Source: CAYURR01 sp964446745
GTDB lineage: Bacteria > Bacillota > Clostridia > Lachnospirales > WQUN01
DNA length: 15,263 nt
Assembly: GCA_964446745.1 (NCBI GenBank)
Contig: CAYURR010000067.1
Coordinates: 1 to 15,263 of the forward strand
Reading direction: 5' to 3'
Below the pieces are notes generated by a model, which saw only the letters and a program-made list of their open reading frames with translations, did no database searches and was not told the origin of the DNA. Positions 7,440 through 15,263 of the stretch are shown in pieces (position 1 is the stretch's first letter; the number at the start of each line of letters is the position of its first letter). The translations under genes and the position numbers were made by a program.

Positions 7440-8075
7440 ATGTTATCAGATGCCATACTCGGTAATAACAAAGCAAGCATTTTGGGTCGGATAGCCTCGG
7501 AGTTCACATACAGCCATGCGGTGTATGGTGAAGGCTTTTATAACTTTAATGTGGAGGTCGAGCGATTGAGTGAGGTATCGGACATTTTGCCCGTTACCGT
7601 ATCCGAGCGCCTGATCAATCCCGCGGATTTTCAGAAATACCCTGAAGGCACACTGGTACATATCACCGGTCAAATCCGCTCTTATAACAGCTACGTGGAA
7701 TCCGACAAGAAGAACAAGCTCGTGCTTACGATATTCGTACGTGACATCGAGATACTGACAGAAAGCATAGACCTAAGCCCGAATGAAATATTCTTGGACG
7801 GATATATCTGTAAGACACCCGTCTACAGAACCACTCCGTTTGGACGTGAAATAGCGGATATGCTCATAGCCGTAAACCGCTCATACAACAAGTCCGACTA
7901 CATACCATGCATCGCATGGGGTCGCAACGCAAGGTTCGCCGGTTCACTGCCCGTCGGCACCAATCTACGTGTCTTCGGACGCATGCAGAGCCGCTCGTAC
8001 CAAAAGAAATATGACAACGGCGAGGTCGTAGACAAGATCGCATACGAAATCTCCGTATCAAAGCTGGAGTCGTAA
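7440..8075 (+). CDS. Single-stranded DNA-binding-like protein with two OB folds
   Basis: This is a 211-residue protein starting at ATG 7440 behind GGAAAGGG (7423-7430). The second half (about 115-208) is plainly SSB-like: PVYRTTPFGREIADMLIAVNR, then YIPCIAWGRNARF and LPVGTNLRVFGRMQSRSYQKK match the strands and spacing of bacterial SSB OB folds. The first half (about 10-105) shows the same order in diverged form (ASILGRIASEF, FYNFNVEVERL, PEGTLVHITGQIRSYNSY), so the protein is probably an internal duplication. It lacks the acidic DDDIPF-type tail by which SSB recruits partner proteins and ends in EISVSKLES instead. It is therefore unlikely to be the main replicative SSB and may be an accessory or PriB-like single-strand binder. 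It lies 46 nt behind the Mur-like gene, probably in one operon, ending at the long hairpin before rpoC. Confidence 0.88.
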   Translation: MLSDAILGNNKASILGRIASEFTYSHAVYGEGFYNFNVEVERLSEVSDILPVTVSERLINPADFQKYPEGTLVHITGQIRSYNSYVESDKKNKLVLTIFVRDIEILTESIDLSPNEIFLDGYICKTPVYRTTPFGREIADMLIAVNRSYNKSDYIPCIAWGRNARFAGSLPVGTNLRVFGRMQSRSYQKKYDNGEVVDKIAYEISVSKLES

Positions 8076-8099
8076 AAACTGGGGGCTGTAGAAATAAAC

Positions 8100-8208
8100 A
8101 ATACCACGGATTTACACAGATTATTACGGATTCGCACGGATATTAATACAATATATTATTATCCGTGTAAATCCGTTTATATCTGTGTATATACGTGGTA
8201 TTTTTTTG
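8100..8208. terminator. Long 49-bp imperfect hairpin made of 10-nt units, acting as terminator between convergent genes
   Basis: The arms 8100-8148 and 8154-8202 can pair over 49 positions with about 40 Watson-Crick matches and no bulges, around a 5-nt loop. Each arm is a string of 10-nt units. The left arm reads CACGGATTTA, CACAGATTAT, TACGGATTCG, CACGGATATT from 8105-8106 on. The outer end AATACCACG/CGTGGTATT is followed on the + strand by a T-run (8201-8207), as expected of a terminator for the SSB-like gene. On the minus strand the hairpin starts 6 nt after the rpoC stop and is followed by a T-rich stretch, so it may end rpoC too. Repeats of the CACGGATT type occur scattered in many bacterial genomes, so this may be a dispersed element rather than a unique terminator. 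Confidence 0.85.
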
Positions 8209-11200
8209 TTACTCTACCGTCTGGTACTCAACCTCATTCTCGCCTATCGGCATAACCTCGAGGCTCTTATACGCCTGCATACCTGTGCCTGTCGGTATCA
8301 ACTTACCGATGATGACATTCTCCTTCAAGCCGATCAGCGGATCGACCTTGCCCTTGATAGAGGCCTCTGTGAGCACCCTCGTGGTCTCCTGGAAGGACGC
8401 AGCCGACAGGAACGAATCCGTTGCGAGCGACGCCTTGGTGATACCGAGCAGTACTCTCGATCCGTCGGCGGGTTGCATACCCTGATCATCGAGCTCCTTG
8501 TTGACCTCTTCAAACTCGAGCCAATCTACAAGACTGCCGGGCAGGAACTGCGAATCCCCGCTCTCCTCGATTTTGGTACGCTTGAGCATCTGGCGCACGA
8601 TGACCTCGATATGCTTGTCGTTGATATCAACGCCCTGCAGACGGTAAACCCTCTGCACCTCTTGCAGCATATAGTCCTGTACGCCTCTGATACCCTTGAT
8701 CTTCAAGATATCGTGCGGATATACGCTACCCTCGGTAAGCTCGTCACCGGCCTGCACCGTATCGCCCGAGTATACCTTTATACGTGAACCGTAGGGAATC
8801 AAGTACTCTTTAGATTCCATGGTATCGTTATTTGTGATTACGACTTCGCGTTTCTTCTTTGTATCGTTTACAGTGACCGAACCGCCAAATTCCGCGATGA
8901 TCGCAAGACCCTTCGGCTTTCTGGCCTCAAACAATTCCTCGACACGCGGAAGACCCTGTGTGATGTCCTCGCCGCTCGCGATACCGCCCGTATGGAAGTT
9001 ACGCATCGTAAGCTGTGTACCGGGCTCACCGATCGACTGCGCTGCGATGATACCTACGGATTCACCTATGCGCACGATACGTCCCGAAGCCATGTTAGCG
9101 CCGTAGCACTTTGTGCAAAGGCCTATGCGCGATCTGCATGTAAGGATCGTACGGATATACACCTTATCAATGCCCGCGTCCTCGATAGCCTTTGACTGGT
9201 CCTGTGTGATCATGGTATCGGCCTCAACGATCAGCTCGTTCGTTTCCGGATGCCTGATCTCATTTATCGACCATCGACCACTGACACGGTCCGCCAGCGA
9301 TTCAATGACCTCGTTGCCGTCCATGAACGCGTTGACCCACATGCCTGAAACCTCGTGACCCTCTTTTATACAATCCCATTCGCGGATGATTATATCTTGC
9401 GATACGTCTACGAGACGACGTGTCAGATAACCCGAGTCCGCCGTACGCAACGCGGTGTCCGCAAGGCCCTTACGTGCACCATGCGCGGAGATGAAGTACT
9501 CCAATACGGACAAGCCCTCACGATAGTTAGACTTGATAGGTAATTCCAGTATGCTACCGGACGGGCTCGCAACGAGACCGCGCATGCCCGCCAGCTGTTT
9601 GATCTGGTTGCTCGAACCACGCGCGCCGGAGTTTGCCATCATGTAGATATTGTTATACTCGCCCAGGCCTGACAACAATTTCTTTGTGATCTCGTCATTT
9701 GCCTTATTCCATGCGTTGATAACCTTTGCATGACGCTCCTCGTCGGTCATCAGACCGCGTCTGAACATACGTGTGATCTTCGTGACCGTTTCCTCAGCCT
9801 GAGCGAGCAATTCCTTCTTCTCAGGCGGAATCTCCATATCCGATATCGAAACCGTCAACGCGCCCCTCGTCGAATACTTAAAGCCCAAATTCTTTATATT
9901 ATCAAGCACTTCGGCGGTTTCCGTCGTGCCATATGTGTTTATACAGCGGTTGATGATGCGTCCCAGGGCCTTTCTGTCTGTGAGCCAATCAACCTCATAC
10001 AAAAGAACCTCATCCGGGTTCGTACGATCCTTGAAGCCGATGCCCTGCGGTATAGCGCTGTTGAATATGATACGTCCGACTGTTGTCTCGACGATGCCTG
10101 TATATGTCTGACCGTTAAACGTTACTGTACGACGTACATTGATCTTCGCATGCAGACCGATTACATGGTTATCGTAAGCGAGTATTGCCTCATTCTCGCT
10201 GACGAAATACTTACCCTCTCCGTCTTCGCCGCTTCGTTCCATCGTCAGGTAATATATACCCAAGACCATGTCCTGCGACGGCACCGTAATAGGTGCACCG
10301 TCAGACGGCTTTAGCAGGTTGTTCGGCGCGAGCAGCAGGAAACGGCACTCGGCCTGAGCCTCTACGGATAATGGAACGTGCACAGCCATCTGGTCACCGT
10401 CAAAGTCTGCGTTATACGCAGAGCACACCAGCGGATGCAGATTCAGAGCACGGCCCTCAACGAGTACGGGCTCAAACGCCTGTATGCCCAAACGGTGCAA
10501 CGTAGGCGCACGGTTCAGCATGACCGGATGTTCCTTGATGATCTCCTCCAAAGCGTCCCAGACGGCGGGCTGTAAACGCTCGACCATACGCTTTGCGGAT
10601 TTGATATTATGTGCGAGCCCGTTCTGCACGAGCTTCTTCATTACAAACGGCTTAAACAGCTCGATAGCCATCTCGCGTGGCAGACCGCATTGATATAGTT
10701 TCAACGTGGGTCCTACGACGATAACCGAACGTCCCGAATAGTCTACGCGCTTACCGAGCAGGTTCTGTCTGAAACGACCCTGCTTACCCTTCAATAAATC
10801 TGAAAGGGATTTAAGCGGACGATTGCCGGGACCCGTAACGGGACGACCACGTCTGCCGTTATCGATCAACGCATCGACAGCCTCTTGAAGCATACGCTTC
10901 TCGTTTCTGACGATGATGTCGGGCGCGCCGAGGTCTAAGAGCCTCTTTAAACGGTTGTTACGGTTAATAACGCGACGATATAAATCGTTCAGGTCCGATG
11001 TGGCGAATCTGCCGCCATCCAGTTGTACCATCGGGCGCAGATCCGGTGGTATAACCGGAACCACGTCCATTATCATCCACTCGGGCTTATTGCCCGACAG
11101 ACGAAAGGATTCTATTACCTCAAGCTTCTTTATCAAACGTATGCGCTTCTGGCCTGTTGCATCCTTGAGCATAGCCTTAAGCTCATAGCTTTCCTTGTCT

Positions 11201-11766
11201 ACGTCTATTGCGCAAAGCAATTCCTTTATAGCCTCTGCGCCCATGCCCACACGGAATGTATTGCCGTAGCGGTCATAGTTGTCACGGTATTCCTTTTCCG
11301 TAAGCAGGGACTTCTCCACGAGCGGCGAATCGCCCGGATCAAGTACAACATACGACGCGAAATACAGCACCTTTTCCAGTGCACGCGGCGACATGCCCAG
11401 TATGATCCCCATACGGCTCGGTATGCCCCTAAAATACCATATATGAGAAACAGGTGCGGCCAGCTCGATATGACCCATACGCTCACGGCGCACCTTTGAT
11501 TTTGTTACCTCAACACCGCAGCGGTCACATACGATACCCTTGTAACGTATGCGCTTGTACTTACCGCAATGGCATTCCCAGTCCTTGTTCGGACCGAATA
11601 TGCGCTCGCAGAACAAGCCGTCACGCTCGGGCTTCAGTGTACGGTAATTGATTGTTTCGGGTTTTTTAACCTCTCCGCGAGACCATTCTCGGATCTTGTC
11701 CGGGGAAGCCAAGCCTATCTTTATTGAATCAAACGCGATACTTTGATCATTCGTTGCAGCTGTCAA
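8209..11766 (-). CDS. rpoC: DNA-directed RNA polymerase subunit beta'
   Basis: With the start chosen here this is a 1185-residue beta' subunit, the catalytic half of RNA polymerase. The N-terminal zinc ribbon has Cys65, Cys67, Cys80 and Cys83 (CHC...CDRC). NADFDGDQ at 452-459 carries the three aspartates (454, 456, 458) that hold the catalytic magnesium. A bridge-helix region is at about 759-791 (HGARKGLADTALRTADSGYL). A second zinc cluster is formed by Cys799, Cys877, Cys884 and Cys887. The trigger loop (GEPGTQLTMRNFHTGG) follows at about 913-928. The frame is open to a TTG at 11784, but GGAAGGAG lies just inside that and 7 nt before another TTG at 11766, so the latter is the likely start; the N-terminus MTAATNDQSIAFDSIKIGL then leads straight into the conserved IREWSRGEVKKPETINYRT block. 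It follows rpoB after 34 nt, in the standard rpoBC operon. The gene is intact. Confidence 0.98.
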   Translation of the reverse strand: MTAATNDQSIAFDSIKIGLASPDKIREWSRGEVKKPETINYRTLKPERDGLFCERIFGPNKDWECHCGKYKRIRYKGIVCDRCGVEVTKSKVRRERMGHIELAAPVSHIWYFRGIPSRMGIILGMSPRALEKVLYFASYVVLDPGDSPLVEKSLLTEKEYRDNYDRYGNTFRVGMGAEAIKELLCAIDVDKESYELKAMLKDATGQKRIRLIKKLEVIESFRLSGNKPEWMIMDVVPVIPPDLRPMVQLDGGRFATSDLNDLYRRVINRNNRLKRLLDLGAPDIIVRNEKRMLQEAVDALIDNGRRGRPVTGPGNRPLKSLSDLLKGKQGRFRQNLLGKRVDYSGRSVIVVGPTLKLYQCGLPREMAIELFKPFVMKKLVQNGLAHNIKSAKRMVERLQPAVWDALEEIIKEHPVMLNRAPTLHRLGIQAFEPVLVEGRALNLHPLVCSAYNADFDGDQMAVHVPLSVEAQAECRFLLLAPNNLLKPSDGAPITVPSQDMVLGIYYLTMERSGEDGEGKYFVSENEAILAYDNHVIGLHAKINVRRTVTFNGQTYTGIVETTVGRIIFNSAIPQGIGFKDRTNPDEVLLYEVDWLTDRKALGRIINRCINTYGTTETAEVLDNIKNLGFKYSTRGALTVSISDMEIPPEKKELLAQAEETVTKITRMFRRGLMTDEERHAKVINAWNKANDEITKKLLSGLGEYNNIYMMANSGARGSSNQIKQLAGMRGLVASPSGSILELPIKSNYREGLSVLEYFISAHGARKGLADTALRTADSGYLTRRLVDVSQDIIIREWDCIKEGHEVSGMWVNAFMDGNEVIESLADRVSGRWSINEIRHPETNELIVEADTMITQDQSKAIEDAGIDKVYIRTILTCRSRIGLCTKCYGANMASGRIVRIGESVGIIAAQSIGEPGTQLTMRNFHTGGIASGEDITQGLPRVEELFEARKPKGLAIIAEFGGSVTVNDTKKKREVVITNNDTMESKEYLIPYGSRIKVYSGDTVQAGDELTEGSVYPHDILKIKGIRGVQDYMLQEVQRVYRLQGVDINDKHIEVIVRQMLKRTKIEESGDSQFLPGSLVDWLEFEEVNKELDDQGMQPADGSRVLLGITKASLATDSFLSAASFQETTRVLTEASIKGKVDPLIGLKENVIIGKLIPTGTGMQAYKSLEVMPIGENEVEYQTVE

Positions 11767-11773
11767 TCCAATA

Positions 11774-11781
11774 CTCCTTCC
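11774..11781 (-). promoter_or_regulatory. Ribosome binding site fixing the rpoC TTG start
   Basis: GGAAGGAG on the minus strand (CTCCTTCC at 11774-11781) is a near-ideal Shine-Dalgarno sequence. It ends 7 nt before the TTG at 11764-11766. There is no ATG or GTG in frame at a suitable distance, which is why a TTG start is assigned. The upstream TTG at 11784 would place this sequence inside the coding region. Confidence 0.75.
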
Positions 11782-11800
11782 CAAAGAGCCTTATCCGGCA

Positions 11801-14800
11801 TTAATTTGTAAACAGATCCAAATCGTCCGGCAGATCGTCCGCCGCCAATAAGTCCTCATGCGACGGCTCGAGGTCGTCATCGTCTAAGATATTCGGAAAC
11901 TCATCCTCAAAATCGTCTGGCATTTCCTCTTCAAACTCATCCACTTCACTATCTCCGCCCAAAAATTCGTCCTCGGGTTCTTCTTCAATATACCCGTCCT
12001 CGAGATCATCTTCCTTGTAATACTCTGCGGCGGCCTTTGCATAGGATGAGCGGTCATGCATACGCCGTCTGTCCGGCGCTACATTATCATCCAAGGGTTC
12101 GTTACCCTCGATGTTTACATTCAGCTCTTCGGCATCATCAACGGTTTCCCTTATCTCAATCTCTGTGTCGTCATCCCTGAGTACCCTGACATCCAAACCG
12201 AGCGCTTGCAATTCCTTCAGCAATACCTTGAACGACTCGGGTACGCCGGGTTGCGGGATGTTCTCGCCCTTTACGATGGCTTCGTAGGTCTTTACACGAC
12301 CCACGATATCGTCGGACTTGACGGTCAAGATTTCTTGCAGTGTATATGACGCACCATAGGCCTCGAGTGCCCAAACCTCCATCTCGCCGAAACGCTGTCC
12401 GCCGAACTGCGCCTTACCGCCGAGCGGCTGCTGCGTAACGAGCGAATACGGGCCCGTCGAACGTGCGTGGATCTTATCGTCTACAAGGTGGTGGAGTTTT
12501 AGATAGTGCATGTAGCCGACCGTTACAGGATTGTCAAAGAACTCGCCCGAACGACCGTCCCTCAGGCGTATCTTACCGTCACGCGTTATCGGTACGCCCT
12601 TCCATTCATTTCTATTATCATAATTCTCCTCGAACGACATGAACAAATCCTCGTCCAACACTTCGCTCCATTTATTCGAAAAGTCTTTCCACTCAAGATT
12701 TACATAGTCATTTGCAAGATCGAGCGTATCCATGATATCAATCTCGTTAGCACCGTCAAATACCGGTGTAGCGATCTTCCAGCCGAGTACCTTTGCGGCG
12801 AGGCCCAGATGCACCTCGAGTACCTGCCCGATATTCATACGGGACGGCACGCCTAGCGGGTTCAACACGACATCGAGCGGACGTCCGTTCGGCAGGAACG
12901 GCATGTCCTCAACGGGTAGCACGCGCGAGATAACGCCTTTGTTACCATGACGTCCGGCCATCTTGTCACCGACAGATATCTTACGCTTTTGGGCGATATA
13001 CACACGAACGAGCTGGTTTACGCCCGGCGGTAGTTCGTCCTTATTCTCACGCGTAAATATCTTGACATCGACGATGATACCGCTCTCACCATGCGGCACG
13101 CGTAATGAGGTATCACGTACCTCACGAGCCTTTTCACCGAAGATCGCACGTAACAGACGTTCCTCTGCGGTAAGCTCCGTCTCGCCCTTCGGCGTGACCT
13201 TGCCGACCAATATATCATTCGGCTGCACCTCCGCACCGATGCGGATGATACCGTTTTCACTCAGATCCTTCAGCGCGTCCTCACCGACATTTGGGATGTC
13301 GCGCGTTATTTCCTCAGGGCCGAGCTTTGTATCACGTGCCTCAGCCTCGTATTCCTCTATATGAACGGAGGTGTATACATCCTCCTCTACAAGCTTTTCA
13401 CTTAACAGGATAGCATCCTCGAAGTTGTAGCCCTCCCAGGTCATGAACCCGATAAGCGGGTTCTTGCCGAGTGCGAGCTCGCCGTTCTCGGTCGATGGGC
13501 CGTCGGCTATGATCTGACCCTTCTCGATCTTATCGCCCTTCGATACGATCGGATGCTGGTTTATGCATGTACCCTGATTCGAGCGCATAAACTTAGTCAA
13601 GCGGTAGGTATCCTTTACGCCATCCTTGCGCTTGATGATGATCTCGTTTGCGGTAACCTTTTCGGCTATACCCTCGTTCTTCGAGATGATCACGACACCC
13701 GAGTCATGTGCGGTCTTGTATTCCATGCCCGTACCGATGATCGGCGAACTGCATGTCAGAAGCGGAACAGCCTGACGTTGCATGTTTGAACCCATCAATG
13801 CACGTGTGTCGTTGTTGTTTTCAAGGAACGGGATCAGCGATGTCGCGACCGAAACGATCTGCTTGGGCGAAACGTCCATCAGCGATATACGGCTCGGTTC
13901 GAACTCGTCGATCTCCTCCTTGTGACGCGCGGTGACCTTCGGGTGAATAAAGTAGCCGTTTTCATCGAGCGGTTCGTTGGCCTGAGCGACGATGAAATTC
14001 TCTTCCTCGTCTGCGGTCACATATATAAATTCGTTTGTTACCCTCGGCACACCGTTGACCTTTTCGACAACGCGATAAGGCGCCTCGACAAATCCGTATT
14101 CATTAATACGTGCGAACGTCGCGAGGGAGTTGATAAGGCCGATGTTCGGGCCTTCAGGTGTTTCGATAGGACACATACGCCCGTAATGCGAGGTATGAAC
14201 GTCACGCACCTCGAAGCCCGCGCGTTCTCTTGACAGGCCGCCGGGGCCGAGCGCTGACAGACGACGCTTATGCGACAACTCGTCGAGCGGGTTTGTCTGA
14301 CCCATGAACTGCGACAGCTGCGAACTGCCAAAGAATTCCTTGAGCGCGGCGGTAACGGGACGGATGTTGACGAGCGCCTGCGGTGTCACGATGTCCATAT
14401 CCTGTATGGTCATACGTTCCTTTACGACACGCTCCATACGCGTTAAGCCGATGCGGAACTGGTTTTGAAGCAGCTCGCCGACCGCGCGGATGCGGCGATT
14501 GCCCAAATGGTCGATATCGTCATTTGTGCCTACGCCGTAGTCGAGATGAATGATATAGTTAATCGATGTGAGTATGTCATGAATTGTGATGCATTTCGGT
14601 ACGAGGCGGTTCATGTTGTTCTTGACCGCGTTTTTGAACTCGTCCTTTGTAGGAGCAGATTCGATCAGCTCCTTGAGCACCGGATAGTATACGAGCTCCT
14701 TGATGCCAAGCTCATCGGGTGTCAGGTCGTATTTTTCGAGATAAGCGTCGATCTTGACCGACAGATTGCTCAGTACCTTGACCTTCCTGTCCTCTACCTG

Positions 14801-15263
14801 CACATAGACATAGGGCACGCCTGTGTTTTGCAAAATCTCAGCCGTCATTGTATCCACGATGTCTCCCTTGTGAGCTATGATGTCTCCGGACTCCGGATCC
14901 TGCACATCCTCCGCGAGCGTAAAGCCCTTTATCTTGTGCTGATACGACAGCTTTTTGTTAAATTTATAACGGCCGACCTTAGCAAGGTCGTAACGCTTAG
15001 GATCGAAGAATAGGTTTTTAAGAAGCGACTCGGCGCTTTCGACCGTAGGCGGTTCGCCCGGACGGATACGCTTGTATACCTCTACAAGACCCTCCTCAAC
15101 ATTCTTCGCGATATCCTTTTCAATCGTCGCGAGGATTTTGGGTTCCTCACCGAACATATCGATGATCTGCGCGTCTGTGCCCACACCAAGCGAACGGATC
15201 AGCACCGTGACGGGTACCTTTCTGGTCCTGTCTACGCGCACGTAAAATACATCGTTGGAGTCC
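11801..15263 (-). CDS. rpoB: DNA-directed RNA polymerase subunit beta (5' end outside the window)
   Basis: This is the C-terminal 1153 or so residues of RNA polymerase beta. The reading frame stays open to the right edge (SNDVFYVRVDRTRK matches the conserved region about 175-180 residues into the family), so a GTG at 15241 is not the real start. Landmarks include the rifampicin region GSSQLSQFMGQTNPL...HKRRLSALGPGG (about 14240-14335), followed by CPIETPEGPNIGLI, and the GDKMAGRHGNKG block with its conserved basic residues. His and Ser at the positions of E. coli 526 and 531 are normal, but Gly replaces the Asp of position 516. After the conserved end (LGLDVRVL...TEIEIRETVDD) there is an extension of about 110 residues. 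Its last 70 are half Asp/Glu with no Lys or Arg. The projected full length of about 1330 residues exceeds the 1193 of B. subtilis. rpoC follows after 34 nt. Confidence 0.98.
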   Translation of the reverse strand, partial: DSNDVFYVRVDRTRKVPVTVLIRSLGVGTDAQIIDMFGEEPKILATIEKDIAKNVEEGLVEVYKRIRPGEPPTVESAESLLKNLFFDPKRYDLAKVGRYKFNKKLSYQHKIKGFTLAEDVQDPESGDIIAHKGDIVDTMTAEILQNTGVPYVYVQVEDRKVKVLSNLSVKIDAYLEKYDLTPDELGIKELVYYPVLKELIESAPTKDEFKNAVKNNMNRLVPKCITIHDILTSINYIIHLDYGVGTNDDIDHLGNRRIRAVGELLQNQFRIGLTRMERVVKERMTIQDMDIVTPQALVNIRPVTAALKEFFGSSQLSQFMGQTNPLDELSHKRRLSALGPGGLSRERAGFEVRDVHTSHYGRMCPIETPEGPNIGLINSLATFARINEYGFVEAPYRVVEKVNGVPRVTNEFIYVTADEEENFIVAQANEPLDENGYFIHPKVTARHKEEIDEFEPSRISLMDVSPKQIVSVATSLIPFLENNNDTRALMGSNMQRQAVPLLTCSSPIIGTGMEYKTAHDSGVVIISKNEGIAEKVTANEIIIKRKDGVKDTYRLTKFMRSNQGTCINQHPIVSKGDKIEKGQIIADGPSTENGELALGKNPLIGFMTWEGYNFEDAILLSEKLVEEDVYTSVHIEEYEAEARDTKLGPEEITRDIPNVGEDALKDLSENGIIRIGAEVQPNDILVGKVTPKGETELTAEERLLRAIFGEKAREVRDTSLRVPHGESGIIVDVKIFTRENKDELPPGVNQLVRVYIAQKRKISVGDKMAGRHGNKGVISRVLPVEDMPFLPNGRPLDVVLNPLGVPSRMNIGQVLEVHLGLAAKVLGWKIATPVFDGANEIDIMDTLDLANDYVNLEWKDFSNKWSEVLDEDLFMSFEENYDNRNEWKGVPITRDGKIRLRDGRSGEFFDNPVTVGYMHYLKLHHLVDDKIHARSTGPYSLVTQQPLGGKAQFGGQRFGEMEVWALEAYGASYTLQEILTVKSDDIVGRVKTYEAIVKGENIPQPGVPESFKVLLKELQALGLDVRVLRDDDTEIEIRETVDDAEELNVNIEGNEPLDDNVAPDRRRMHDRSSYAKAAAEYYKEDDLEDGYIEEEPEDEFLGGDSEVDEFEEEMPDDFEDEFPNILDDDDLEPSHEDLLAADDLPDDLDLFTN

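Overview
The window looks like a chromosomal segment of a Gram-positive Clostridia-type bacterium (Bacillota). The evidence is an adjacent rpoB-rpoC pair with clostridial-style sequences, a B12-dependent class II ribonucleotide reductase, strong purine-rich ribosome binding sites, and a type I-C-like CRISPR repeat. I cannot name the genus. Most of the window is core genome. The exciting part, if any, lies in small oddities rather than in an obvious new multi-gene system.

Layout, left to right. Positions 1-231 hold the trailer end of a CRISPR array (four 32-nt repeats, the first cut by the window edge; no cas genes in view). Positions 232-2722 are a visibly AT-rich accessory stretch. It contains a small antibiotic-biosynthesis-monooxygenase-like protein with its own terminator, then a two-gene unit: a TetR-family regulator behind a promoter with a TetR-type operator, and a membrane-anchored alpha/beta hydrolase. 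The rest is more GC-rich core DNA. Reading leftward from a good promoter at about 6753-6781 are nrdJ and, 3 nt behind it, a serine hydrolase of the beta-lactamase fold, ending in a terminator at 2732-2763. Reading rightward from about 6911 are a small Mur-ligase-like protein of unknown role and a protein with two OB folds, the second clearly SSB-like. These two genes converge on rpoC. Between them lies a long, nearly symmetric hairpin (8100-8202) built of 10-nt units. From 8209 to the right edge are rpoC and rpoB on the minus strand; rpoB runs off the window and lacks its N-terminal part.

How the genes relate: NrdJ makes deoxynucleotides, the double-OB protein probably binds single-stranded DNA, and RpoB/RpoC are the two large catalytic subunits of RNA polymerase. 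The TetR-hydrolase pair looks like a self-regulated accessory module. The points most worth following up are a glycine at the rifampicin-contact position equivalent to E. coli RpoB Asp516, a roughly 110-residue RpoB C-terminal extension ending in 70 residues of which half are acidic, the 10-nt-periodic hairpin, and the orphan Mur-like gene.
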